A stretch of 20,352 nt of DNA from Elusimicrobiota bacterium. Its GTDB lineage: Bacteria; Elusimicrobiota; UBA5214; JBBAAG01. The DNA is taken from NCBI GenBank assembly GCA_041658405.1, contig JBBAAG010000058.1, forward strand, positions 1 through 20,352, written 5' to 3'. Shown one piece after another: positions 1 to 7,228 of this stretch. Under the pieces are notes generated by a model. The model worked only from the letters and a program-made list of their open reading frames with translations. It ran no database searches and was not told the DNA's origin. Each line of letters begins with the position of its first letter. The first letter of the stretch is position 1. Made by a program: the position numbers and the translations under genes.

Positions 1-168
1 ACCGCTGAATTCAATGATGCCCATTAACGCCAGTAGTAATGTAGACTTACCCGTACCGTTAGCACCGATAAGCGTTACTACCTCGCCATTCCTAACGGTG
101 AGGTTTATATCATTCAACCCGATTGTACCGTCAGGGTATTTGTATGACAAATGTTCTATGGTAATCAC
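1..168 (-). CDS. cbiO: Cobalt ECF transporter ATPase CbiO, N-terminal part
   Basis: This is the first 56 codons of an ABC ATPase; the rest lies beyond the left edge. The start is GTG at 168-166, directly after the TAA stop of cbiQ (no spacer), and no in-frame ATG is available nearby. The fragment contains a complete Walker A motif, GANGTGKST at about residues 35-43, preceded by the typical first beta-strands of an ABC domain (ITIEHLSYKYPDG). In the family it hydrolyses ATP in the cytoplasm to drive cobalt uptake through CbiM/CbiN/CbiQ. The assignment to CbiO rather than another ABC ATPase comes from its position as last gene of a cbiM-N-Q-O operon. The signature, Walker B and H-loop motifs cannot be checked here. 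Confidence 0.9.
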   Translation of the reverse strand, partial: MITIEHLSYKYPDGTIGLNDINLTVRNGEVVTLIGANGTGKSTLLLALMGIIEFSG

Positions 169-840
169 TTATTTTCCCCCTAAAAATCCATTTCGTTCTT
201 TCCCGCCGTTATACCCCCTTGCGAGTAATGCGGCATACACGCGTTCACTACGCTCTAACGCGCGGAGAAATAATGTGGCAACAATATTCCCCGCCATCCC
301 AATTTGCCGGAATATTTTTCCACCGAAATACCGCGCATCCCTTGCGCGTTCAAGTGTTTTCATTTCAGTTATAAGGACGTCCATATAGCGGTACATAAAT
401 GATAATAATAAAACCATAATCCCGGGAACTTTCATTTTTATGAATCCATTGAGTAATTCAGAAAATGTTGTAGTTGATAAAAGAAAAAGGATTGAGAGTA
501 CTGATAAAATAGACTTTGTTATAACCCCGAGGAGTAACGCCAAGCCTTCTTTTGTGACATTTATACCACCCCACCAAAAATTATATGTAAAAACAACATT
601 GCCTTCCTTAAAGAAGGGTGTAAAAATAGTTATCATAAGGATAAAAGGCAGTACAGTAAATAAACGTTTTAGTATAAACCCGATCTTTGTTTGGCTTAAC
701 ACCAATAATATGGAAATAAATACAAAATAACCGGTAAATAAACCCCACTGCCCTTGCGGGATTAATACCACCGTAATTACCATAGCGAGTACTGCAATAA
801 ACTTTATCCGCGCGTCTAAGTCAGAAAATAGTTTTCTCAT
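169..840 (-). CDS. cbiQ: Cobalt ECF transporter T component CbiQ
   Basis: Integral membrane coupling subunit (223 aa) of an energy-coupling-factor cobalt transporter. Several hydrophobic segments lie in residues 13-125. The two cytoplasmic coupling motifs typical of EcfT/CbiQ proteins are visible: ERARDAR near residues 164-170 and AALLARGY near 203-210; in the family these helices dock on the ATPase. The ATG overlaps the TGA of cbiN by four bases (ATGA), indicating translational coupling, and the stop abuts the GTG of cbiO. Length is slightly below the family's usual 225-260 residues, but both coupling motifs are intact. Cobalt as the substrate is inferred from the CbiM and CbiN partners; nickel cannot be excluded from the sequence alone. 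Confidence 0.93.
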   Translation of the reverse strand: MRKLFSDLDARIKFIAVLAMVITVVLIPQGQWGLFTGYFVFISILLVLSQTKIGFILKRLFTVLPFILMITIFTPFFKEGNVVFTYNFWWGGINVTKEGLALLLGVITKSILSVLSILFLLSTTTFSELLNGFIKMKVPGIMVLLLSFMYRYMDVLITEMKTLERARDARYFGGKIFRQIGMAGNIVATLFLRALERSERVYAALLARGYNGGKERNGFLGGK

Positions 841-1118
841 TTTTTCTTCAATAACAATCCTATACCGTAAATTGTAATAAACACAAGAAGCGTACCAAAC
901 CCGCCCGCTGCGGCGGTGGCAATACGTTCATTTTTTATACCCGGGAAAAGGTAATCGGGGATAAGCGTGTTTAGCACATTTTTACCTTCGGATTTATAAA
1001 AAAAACTTTTTATTTCCGCAACTTTCTCCAGCCCGTCCGGAGACGGAGACGCAAACGGAGACAATAGTATCGCTAACCCCACCGCCACCGCTAGCCCAAT
1101 CAATACAAATTTATTCAT
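837..1118 (-). CDS. cbiN: Cobalt transport accessory protein CbiN (PDGLE domain)
   Basis: Small membrane protein of 93 aa with two transmembrane segments, one at the N-terminus (about residues 3-20) and one near the C-terminus (about 67-88), separated by an external loop. The loop starts with the diagnostic PDGLE motif after ASPS. In the family CbiN assists metal loading of CbiM. A longer reading frame begins at 1160, but that start would overlap cbiM by 20 bases; the ATG at 1118 (protein start MNKFVLIG) leads straight into the hydrophobic helix and is preceded by AAGGAAAG about 12 bases upstream, so I prefer it. It lies between cbiM and cbiQ and overlaps cbiQ by four bases. Confidence 0.9.
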   Translation of the reverse strand: MNKFVLIGLAVAVGLAILLSPFASPSPDGLEKVAEIKSFFYKSEGKNVLNTLIPDYLFPGIKNERIATAAAGGFGTLLVFITIYGIGLLLKKK

Positions 1119-1140
1119 TTTACGCAAAACTTTCCTTATA

Positions 1141-1776
1141 TCACACCTTTTGCATGTCAATAATATCAGGCCGTACCTTGAGAAGGTACGATATCATTGT
1201 TAAAGTAATCAGTCCTTCAATAATACCGATTACTGAATGAATACTAATCATTGCGGGTAGCGCTGCCGTCAGAGGTACTGTTCCGGATATCGCGAGTTCT
1301 ACTGCGCAAAAGGTTGCGGCTAAAACTATCGAGAACCACGCAGCAGTAAATGTGCCGGCTATAATACCGTTTTTCCCGGGAATAAGTTGGCGTACTATTT
1401 TGTACGTAGTAAAACCTATAACCGGCCCGATAATACCCATATTAAATATGTTTGCCCCTAATGCCGTTAACCCGCCGTCCTGGAATACCAGGCATTGTAC
1501 AATAAGCACCGTTGTCATTATCAACAACGACATCCAGGGGCCCATTATTATTGCTGCGAAAGCTGCACCCATAAAATGCCCTGATGTTCCCCCTCCGATA
1601 GGAAAGTTTAACATCTGCGCTGCAAAAATAAATGCCGCGACTACACCCATCACAGGTACTTGTTTATCATCAACTTTTTTGTTTATTTTACGAATAGCTA
1701 AACTCACGCCAGTTAATGATACCGCCGATAGAACTGCCCAGGTTTTAGTATCTAAGAAACCATCAGGTATGTGCAT
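1141..1776 (-). CDS. cbiM: Cobalt ECF transporter substrate-binding membrane protein CbiM
   Basis: S component of the cobalt transporter, 211 aa with about six or seven hydrophobic segments. It begins with MHIPDGFL, the hallmark N-terminus of CbiM/NikM in which the N-terminal amine and His2 bind the metal ion, so the start is certain. The motif GGTSGHFMGA near residues 63-72 carries a further conserved histidine. The ribosome binding site AAGAAGGAAG lies four bases before the ATG. It is the first gene of cbiM-N-Q-O. The 83-base gap to the upstream Asp-box gene holds no recognisable riboswitch or terminator. The presence of CbiN (PDGLE) favours cobalt over nickel and implies cobalamin use by the host; no cobalamin synthesis gene is in this window. 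Confidence 0.95.
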   Translation of the reverse strand: MHIPDGFLDTKTWAVLSAVSLTGVSLAIRKINKKVDDKQVPVMGVVAAFIFAAQMLNFPIGGGTSGHFMGAAFAAIIMGPWMSLLIMTTVLIVQCLVFQDGGLTALGANIFNMGIIGPVIGFTTYKIVRQLIPGKNGIIAGTFTAAWFSIVLAATFCAVELAISGTVPLTAALPAMISIHSVIGIIEGLITLTMISYLLKVRPDIIDMQKV

Positions 1777-1859
1777 ATACTTCCTTCTTTTAATTTTTTG
1801 AGGTAACTCGGGAATAAACTGAAACTAAAAATTCGATATGTTTTATCAATATCAAAGTA

Positions 1860-2942
1860 TTAATATAATTCCGTAACCGGAACCCGCGTTATCTGTGTAA
1901 GGCTCAGCTTCCCAACAGTTTTATCACCCGCACAGTATGCCAGAAGCATATCTGCACCCGCAAACTCCATTGCAATATAACAATACCAGCCGTCAGGATT
2001 ATCTTCCAATACCTTATGTTTTTCCCAAGTAATACCATCATCTTTTGAGATTGCCGATACCAACGGTGTACGCTTTAATGGTACAAACGGAATCCGGCCT
2101 GAATGATCGTTATATACCACTACTAAATCGCCGGTGGAAGGTATACGTTTAATCGTTGCGGGAGAACATGGTGAGAGTAAACCTGATTTTTCAACAGATG
2201 ACCACGTTTCACCCTTATCCTTCGAATACGAAATGTACTGCATCCCAAGGTCGGTACGTATCCACATCATCACACGCCCGTCTTTAAGTTCAACAATGCC
2301 AGGTTCCTGAAAGCCGGATTTATGTTTAACAGTTAAATCACCGGGAACAACAATTTCCGTATCCGCTGCAACAGGCGATTCAAGAACAGTATTGCTCTGC
2401 TGCCATGTATATCCGTTATCATCAGAGAACCATACTGCCACGCGGCCACGCGAGTTATACTCCCCCGACCCTGCGTCGGAATGTATAGCTACAGGAACTA
2501 TTATCCGTCCCATCGATAACTGTATCATCCTGTCATTATTCACAACATGATACTTAGTTTCACGGGTGACTTCTATACGATCCCCCCACGTTTTACCGTT
2601 ATCTTTCGACCGGCGGATACAATACTTACAGTCACTCGTAGAATTTTTTAATAGGTATCCTATTAACACATCGCCGTTCTGCAGTTTCAGAAAACTGATA
2701 GACATTATATTACATTGACCTTCATTCTGAAGGATAATAACATCTTCGGGAGTCCATGTTTTACCGTTATCTTCGGAATACCGCGCAGCAATGTATGCGT
2801 TGTCATGATCACCCCCGCGGCCGGCATAGTAGTGTGTGTACGCAAACATCACGCGTGTACCTCCGAGTTTGAGAAACACGCCTTCCGAATTTCTGGGATT
2901 ATCCTTTCCCGGCGGAAGTAACCGGTTTTTATTTATTGTCAC
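1860..2942 (-). CDS. Cytoplasmic sialidase-like Asp-box (BNR) protein
   Basis: Protein of 360 aa with five Asp boxes: SEDNGKTW (about 56-63), SKDNGKTW (112-119), SDDNGYTW (173-180), SKDKGETW (240-247) and SKDDGITW (299-306), spaced as in a six-bladed sialidase propeller. EPGIVELKDGRVMMWIRT near 213-229 resembles the Glu/Arg segment of exo-alpha-sialidases. A frame is open to an ATG at 2969, but GTG at 2942 has AAGGAG seven bases upstream and is the better start; it overlaps the aldo/keto reductase gene by 14 bases. With this start there is no signal peptide, so the protein is probably cytoplasmic. It could be a glycosidase acting on imported sugars, or a non-catalytic propeller; the substrate cannot be inferred. 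Co-transcription with the upstream oxidoreductase suggests shared sugar metabolism. Confidence 0.82.
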   Translation of the reverse strand: MTINKNRLLPPGKDNPRNSEGVFLKLGGTRVMFAYTHYYAGRGGDHDNAYIAARYSEDNGKTWTPEDVIILQNEGQCNIMSISFLKLQNGDVLIGYLLKNSTSDCKYCIRRSKDNGKTWGDRIEVTRETKYHVVNNDRMIQLSMGRIIVPVAIHSDAGSGEYNSRGRVAVWFSDDNGYTWQQSNTVLESPVAADTEIVVPGDLTVKHKSGFQEPGIVELKDGRVMMWIRTDLGMQYISYSKDKGETWSSVEKSGLLSPCSPATIKRIPSTGDLVVVYNDHSGRIPFVPLKRTPLVSAISKDDGITWEKHKVLEDNPDGWYCYIAMEFAGADMLLAYCAGDKTVGKLSLTQITRVPVTELY

Positions 2943-4083
2943 CTGACAACTCCTTATGAATTTTTTCAAGCCATTCGCTTATCGGTATGTGCTGCGGGCA
3001 TTTTTCTTCGCATTTACCGCATTTTATGCACGCACCGGCAATAGTTTTTCCTTCAAGTTTTTTTGAGATATTCGCGTATACCTCTTTCGCATGGGACATG
3101 TTTTCAAAAAGGTAACCATTATTATACATCGCAAACATATTAGGAATTCTTACGCTGTTAGGACAAGGTATACAGTACCCGCAAGATGTGCAAGGTACCG
3201 GGGTATATTTTTTGTATACCTCCTGCAACCGTGTGATGAGCTCTAACTCACCTGAAGTTAAACTTCCGGCACCTGATTTTTCCGCAGAATTAATATTGTG
3301 TTCAACTTCGGACATCTTATTCATCCCGCTGAGTACACATGTTACCTCCGGCTGGTTCCATAACCACTGTAATGCTAAGTCTACGGGAGTGTGTTTATGC
3401 CCTTCGTTGTTAATAACGTCATTCATAACTTTCGGTAGTTTAGCAAGCCGTCCTCCAAGCAAAGGTTCCATAATAACTATCGGCAACCCTTTCCCTGAAG
3501 CATACTTCAATCCTTTAAGCCCGGCTTGGTAGTTAACATTTATATAATTGTACTGTATCTGACAGAAATCCCATTTATCATAAGCATTAATAATTTCTTC
3601 AAAAAGACTGTAGTTGTCATGAAACGAAAATCCTACATAACCCACTTTCCCTGCGCGTTTTGCGTTCTCCGCTTGTTTTATGAGGTCGTGTTTAACAACA
3701 TTTTCCCAAAACGTTTTTCTTAACCCGTGAAGAAGATAAAAATCTATGTGATCCACCTGCAGGCGTTGAAGAGATATGTCTAAATACTTATCAAAATCGC
3801 CGGGGGATTCCATAAGCCACACCGGGCTTTTTGTTGCAATCTTAACTTTTTCGCGGTAACCGTCCTTCACCGCGAGGCCTACAACTTTTTCGCTCCCGCC
3901 TTCGTAATACTGATATGCAGTATCTAAATAGTTAACTCCGTGGTCAACAGCAAAACGTATCTGTCGGATAGTTTCGGGTTCATCTATAATCCTGGGTTTC
4001 CCTTCGGCATGAGGAAGCCTCATACACCCGAATCCTAATGACGAGACGTTCCACCCTGTTTTCCCAAAAGGCCTGTACTTCAT
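2929..4083 (-). CDS. Aldo/keto reductase with C-terminal 2[4Fe-4S] ferredoxin domain
   Basis: Oxidoreductase of 384 aa. Residues 1 to about 285 are an aldo/keto reductase TIM barrel with the catalytic tetrad recognisable as Asp54 and Tyr59 (NYLDTAYQYY), Lys85 (IATKSP) and His119 (FYLLHG). The C-terminus carries two cysteine clusters, CTSCGYCIPCP at 298-308 and CIKCGKCEEKCP at 352-363, expected to hold two [4Fe-4S] clusters. In this family an NAD(P)H-linked carbonyl reduction is combined with ferredoxin-like electron transfer, and members are typical of anaerobes; the substrate is unknown. The ATG has GGAG 12 bases upstream. It lies 51 bases after obg on the same strand, and its 3' end overlaps the Asp-box gene, so the two are probably translated together. 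Confidence 0.93.
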   Translation of the reverse strand: MKYRPFGKTGWNVSSLGFGCMRLPHAEGKPRIIDEPETIRQIRFAVDHGVNYLDTAYQYYEGGSEKVVGLAVKDGYREKVKIATKSPVWLMESPGDFDKYLDISLQRLQVDHIDFYLLHGLRKTFWENVVKHDLIKQAENAKRAGKVGYVGFSFHDNYSLFEEIINAYDKWDFCQIQYNYINVNYQAGLKGLKYASGKGLPIVIMEPLLGGRLAKLPKVMNDVINNEGHKHTPVDLALQWLWNQPEVTCVLSGMNKMSEVEHNINSAEKSGAGSLTSGELELITRLQEVYKKYTPVPCTSCGYCIPCPNSVRIPNMFAMYNNGYLFENMSHAKEVYANISKKLEGKTIAGACIKCGKCEEKCPQHIPISEWLEKIHKELSGDNK

Positions 4084-4134
4084 CTTTCATTATCTCCATC
4101 TACTTTTGTTTTAATATATTGTATAAAAAATACT

Positions 4135-5418
4135 TTACTTTTTGTGTTTACTATCTTCTTCCTCTGTGTATTCATACTCATGGCCTTCAATTGAAACAAT
4201 ATCCCCGGGTGTAATCCCGTTTTTCTTGAATAACCGTTCCATACCTTTGGTAGTGAGTAATTCGAATAAACGCTTCACTGACTGACGCTGGTCAAAATTT
4301 GTTATTGCAACTAAACGCTTCACCTCACTGCCTTTCACCACAAACTTTCCGCCGGTATACTCCACCATAATCCCGGGGATTAGTTTATGATACACTTCAG
4401 ACTTTACCGTCGGCATTAAAGGCACTTCTTCCGGTGCAACGATATACGCTTTCTTAACTTCTTTCAAAAACGCTGTGAGCCCGTCTTTTTTTATCGCTGA
4501 AATTGTGTGGAACTTAACTTTTCTGCCAACACTTTTTTTGAACGACTTAATCATTTCCTCACTACCGGGAATATCTGTTTTGTTTAATACTGTAAGTATC
4601 GGTTTCTTGAGTAATACACGGTCGTATTTCTCAAGTTCATCCATAATAATTTTGTAGTTTTCTGCTGCGGTTTTTGTGCCGTATCCCCAAACATCAACCA
4701 TATGCACAATAACTCTTGTCCTCCGGATATGCCTGAGAAACTCATGCCCTAACCCGCGTCCTGCATGCGCGTCTTCTATCAACCCCGGGACATCAACAAA
4801 AATGAGGTTAGTATCGCCAATCTGACACGAACCAAGAACGGGTTCCAGTGTGGTAAACGGATAATCCGCGATCTTCGGCCTTGCGCCTGTTATTACAGAG
4901 ATAAAAGTAGACTTTCCGGCATTAGGATATCCTACGATACTTATATCCGCGATCACACGGAGTTCAAGTTCAAGTGTAACACTTTCTCCGGGAGTGCCTT
5001 TTTCAGATAACCGCGGGACACGGTTGGTATTACTCTTAAACGCTGTATTCCCGCGCCCACCGCGCCCGCCCGTGGCTATAAGAACAGTTTGGTTATGTTC
5101 AAACATATCAACCACAACATCGCCATCGCGGTAAATTACGGTTCCACAAGGTACTTCGATATATAAATCCTCACCGGATTCGCCGGTTTTATTATTTCCG
5201 CTGCCCTGTTTCCCGCTCTCCGCTTTATAATGCGGGCGGTAATAAAAATCGCGTAATGTTTTTATACTATGGTTTGCACGGAAATACACATTCCCGCCGT
5301 TGCCGCCGTTGCCGCCGTTCGGGCCGCCTTTCGGGATAAACTTTTCCCGTCGGAACGACACACACCCGTTCCCCCCGCTCCCGCTCTGGACGTATAGTTT
5401 CGCTTTATCAGTAAACAT
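4135..5418 (-). CDS. obg: GTPase Obg (ribosome assembly)
   Basis: Essential GTPase acting in large-subunit assembly and stress control. Its 427 residues show all three family domains: the glycine-rich Obg fold (1-158, with GGPNGGNGGNGGN near 31-43), the G domain (G1 GYPNAGKST 163-171, G3 DVPG 209-212 followed by LIEDAHAGRGLG, G4 NKTD 279-282, SAIKKDG near 307-313) and the C-terminal OCT domain (about 335-415), ending in an acidic/lysine-rich tail. A longer frame opens at 5454, but the ATG at 5418 begins the conserved FTDKAKLYV and has AAAGGAA nine bases upstream. It follows rpmA as in many bacteria, with a 125-base gap containing a long hairpin. Confidence 0.97.
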   Translation of the reverse strand: MFTDKAKLYVQSGSGGNGCVSFRREKFIPKGGPNGGNGGNGGNVYFRANHSIKTLRDFYYRPHYKAESGKQGSGNNKTGESGEDLYIEVPCGTVIYRDGDVVVDMFEHNQTVLIATGGRGGRGNTAFKSNTNRVPRLSEKGTPGESVTLELELRVIADISIVGYPNAGKSTFISVITGARPKIADYPFTTLEPVLGSCQIGDTNLIFVDVPGLIEDAHAGRGLGHEFLRHIRRTRVIVHMVDVWGYGTKTAAENYKIIMDELEKYDRVLLKKPILTVLNKTDIPGSEEMIKSFKKSVGRKVKFHTISAIKKDGLTAFLKEVKKAYIVAPEEVPLMPTVKSEVYHKLIPGIMVEYTGGKFVVKGSEVKRLVAITNFDQRQSVKRLFELLTTKGMERLFKKNGITPGDIVSIEGHEYEYTEEEDSKHKK

Positions 5419-5480
5419 ATAAATACATTCCTTTAAAACATATTGGCTAAGCAATTACGTTTATTATTTTATCAAATAAA

Positions 5481-5514
5481 TATGCCGGGCATAATTTTTA
5501 TTATCCCCGGCATA
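5481..5514 (-). terminator. Long hairpin between rpmA and obg (possible attenuator/terminator)
   Basis: Perfect inverted repeat TATGCCGGG (5481-5489) / CCCGGCATA (5506-5514). After one C/C mismatch, the stem continues with ATAAT (5491-5495) / ATTAT (5500-5504), leaving a four-base loop. On the minus strand it is followed by TTTATTTGATAAAAT, which is U-rich but interrupted. It lies 29 bases past the rpmA stop and 62 bases before the obg start. It could terminate part of the ribosomal-protein transcripts and so lower obg expression, or stabilise the upstream mRNA. The hairpin is seen directly; the function is inferred. Confidence 0.5.
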
Positions 5515-5543
5515 CTTTTACCACAAAAAATTATTTCTGTTAT

Positions 5544-5810
5544 TTACTTCCCCTGCTGCACAACAGGATATACACTAACTTTTTTCTTGCCTTTACGGAA
5601 CCATTCAAATTTAACTTCGCCGTCCACCAGAGCGAATAACGTGTCATCTTTGCCGATCCCGACATTATTCCCGGGATGAAGTTTAGTCCCGCGCTGCCGC
5701 GCGATTATCGTGCCAATCTTCACCACCTGCCCGGTGAAACGTTTTATTCCTAACCGTTTCCCACAGGAATCGCGGTTACCGATTGAACTTTGCCCTCTTG
5801 AACGTGCCAT
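5544..5810 (-). CDS. rpmA: 50S ribosomal protein bL27
   Basis: Ribosomal protein of 88 aa at the peptidyl-transferase side of the large subunit. The core NRDSCGKRLGIKRF (about 12-25), GTIIARQRGTKLHPGNNVG (33-51) and ALVDGEVKFEW (60-70) match the family. The N-terminus starts MARSRGQSS rather than the common MAHKKGGGSS, so the contact region with tRNA is somewhat divergent; there is no cleavable extension of the Firmicutes type. It lies 49 bases downstream of rplU and upstream of obg, the usual rplU-rpmA-obg order. Confidence 0.96.
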   Translation of the reverse strand: MARSRGQSSIGNRDSCGKRLGIKRFTGQVVKIGTIIARQRGTKLHPGNNVGIGKDDTLFALVDGEVKFEWFRKGKKKVSVYPVVQQGK

Positions 5811-5859
5811 ACTATTCTATTGCCTCCGATAAATCAATAAATTACTTAACTGCTCACAC

Positions 5860-6177
5860 TCAACCTGCTACCGTAATATTTTCTACTTTAATATCAGTAA
5901 AATACTGGCGATGCCCGATTTTACGTTTATACCCTTTTTTTGCGCGGCGTTTGAACGAGATAACCTTTTTCGCGCGATCCTGCTGCACAATTTTGCCGGT
6001 AACTTTTGCGTCCTGTACCAACGGCTGGCCAATCAGCATTTTCTCGCCATCTTTGAACATTAACACGTCAGTAAAGACCACTTCATCCCCGACTTTACCG
6101 TCAAGCTTTTCAATTCTTATAACTTCGCCCGGTGTAGCGATGTACTGTTTTCCACCGGTTTTTACTACTGCATACAT
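5860..6177 (-). CDS. rplU: 50S ribosomal protein bL21
   Basis: Ribosomal protein of 105 aa binding 23S rRNA. It shows the family start MYAVVKTGGKQY and the motif FKRRAKKGYKRKIGHRQYFT near residues 75-94. The frame is open from a GTG at 6189, but that codon sits inside the ribosome binding site; the ATG at 6177 is preceded by AAAGGTG nine bases upstream and gives the standard length. It is placed between rpsI and rpmA on the same strand. Confidence 0.97.
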   Translation of the reverse strand: MYAVVKTGGKQYIATPGEVIRIEKLDGKVGDEVVFTDVLMFKDGEKMLIGQPLVQDAKVTGKIVQQDRAKKVISFKRRAKKGYKRKIGHRQYFTDIKVENITVAG

Positions 6178-6208
6178 TATATTAAACACCTTTCTGTAAA
6201 TTCTAGAA

Positions 6209-6610
6209 TTAACGTTTGGTCCACTGGAATTTTTTCCGCGCTTTTGGCTGCCCGGACTTTTTGCGTTCTACCATTCTCGGGTCGCGGGTAAGGAACCCGT
6301 GTTGTTTCAACAACTTTTTGTATTCATCACTGATCTTCGCTAATGCTCGGGATAATCCATGACGGATTGCTTCCGACTGCCCGTTGATCCCGCCTCCAAG
6401 TACCGTTGCTTTGACATCCATCGCGTTAAGCGTGTTCACTACCTTCAAAGGTTCATACACCTTATCTACCTGCCGGGTATTACCCCTAAAAAACTTATCA
6501 ACCGGGAGGTTGTTAATCACAAACTTACCATCCCCGGTCGTTACTAACCACACACGCGCAATCGCGGTTTTTCTCCTGCCAGTAGTAGTTATGGTTTGAG
6601 TATCAGACAT
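6209..6610 (-). CDS. rpsI: 30S ribosomal protein uS9
   Basis: Small-subunit ribosomal protein of 133 aa whose basic tail reaches the P-site tRNA. GRRKTAIARVWL (about 11-22), LGGGINGQSEAIRHGLSRAL (71-90) and LTRDPRMVERKKSG (106-119) are diagnostic. The C-terminus ends KKFQWTKR, where the usual end is like RPQFSKR; the terminal Lys-Arg is kept. AGGAGG lies 12 bases before the ATG. It follows rplM by 37 bases, the standard rplM-rpsI pair. Confidence 0.97.
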   Translation of the reverse strand: MSDTQTITTTGRRKTAIARVWLVTTGDGKFVINNLPVDKFFRGNTRQVDKVYEPLKVVNTLNAMDVKATVLGGGINGQSEAIRHGLSRALAKISDEYKKLLKQHGFLTRDPRMVERKKSGQPKARKKFQWTKR

Positions 6611-6647
6611 CTGTTTTTATTTCCTCCTATATAACAAACCAGGACAA

Positions 6648-7079
6648 TTATAAAGTTACCTTAGTTAAACCGGCTTCCGTAATACCTACCGGCGCAGCAG
6701 TGAAGATCTTCAATCTCCGGAGATATACCGGGCGAAGCTTATTCTTCGGTAACATACCGCTAACACTTAGTTCAACAATTTTTGCGGGGTCTGTTTTCAT
6801 CAAATCTTTATAAGCTTCCTCTTTTACCCCGCCAAGAAAACCTGTATGCCGCCAATAAACTTTTTGTTCTATCTTCATACCGGTAAGTTTTACCTTTGCA
6901 GCGTTTGTAATTACCACAAAATTACCGCACTCCGTCCCCGGTGTATACGATACAGCATTTTTACCCATCAATATCGTTGCTGCTTTTGTTGACAACCGCC
7001 CCAGGGGCTGATCCGTAGCGTCGATCGTATACCATACGCGCTTGATATCTTTCTCTTTGATCATAAACGTTTTTTTCAT
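6648..7079 (-). CDS. rplM: 50S ribosomal protein uL13
   Basis: Large-subunit assembly protein of 143 aa. Recognisable features are VWYTIDATDQPLGRLSTKAA (about 16-35), the HTGF segment near 78-81, and VSGMLPKNKLRPVYLRRLKI (about 107-126). AAGGTG lies about six bases before the ATG. It is the first gene of the cluster rplM-rpsI-rplU-rpmA-obg and has a near-consensus promoter about 105 bases upstream, leaving a leader of roughly 98 nucleotides. In E. coli the rplM-rpsI operon is feedback-regulated through its leader; whether that applies here cannot be told from the sequence. Confidence 0.97.
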   Translation of the reverse strand: MKKTFMIKEKDIKRVWYTIDATDQPLGRLSTKAATILMGKNAVSYTPGTECGNFVVITNAAKVKLTGMKIEQKVYWRHTGFLGGVKEEAYKDLMKTDPAKIVELSVSGMLPKNKLRPVYLRRLKIFTAAPVGITEAGLTKVTL

Positions 7080-7183
7080 AGTTACACCTTTTTACCGAAA
7101 ACTTTACAAACAGCCTTTCTCTTTTCTTAAAACTTTTGTTGTTTATATACTAAATTACATAAGTAAATAACAAACGTTCGATT

Positions 7184-7212
7184 ATTTTACTATATCCCGG
7201 TTTTTGTGTCAA
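7184..7212 (-). promoter_or_regulatory. Sigma-70 promoter of the rplM ribosomal cluster
   Basis: On the minus strand a perfect -35 box TTGACA (7212-7207) is separated by exactly 17 bases from the -10 box TAAAAT (7189-7184). Transcription would begin near 7177, about 98 nucleotides before rplM. The promoter lies in the 149-base gap after the truA stop, as expected for a strongly expressed ribosomal operon. The downstream leader (7080-7176) is A-rich and shows no clear terminator. Confidence 0.8.
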
Positions 7213-7228
7213 TGATTAAAGTTATTTG

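Noticed and set aside
837..1160. Longer cbiN reading frame starting at 1160 (MTCKRCDIRK...)
   Set aside because: It would overlap cbiM by 20 bases and place charged, cysteine-containing residues before the membrane helix; the ATG at 1118 has a suitable ribosome binding site and fits the family.
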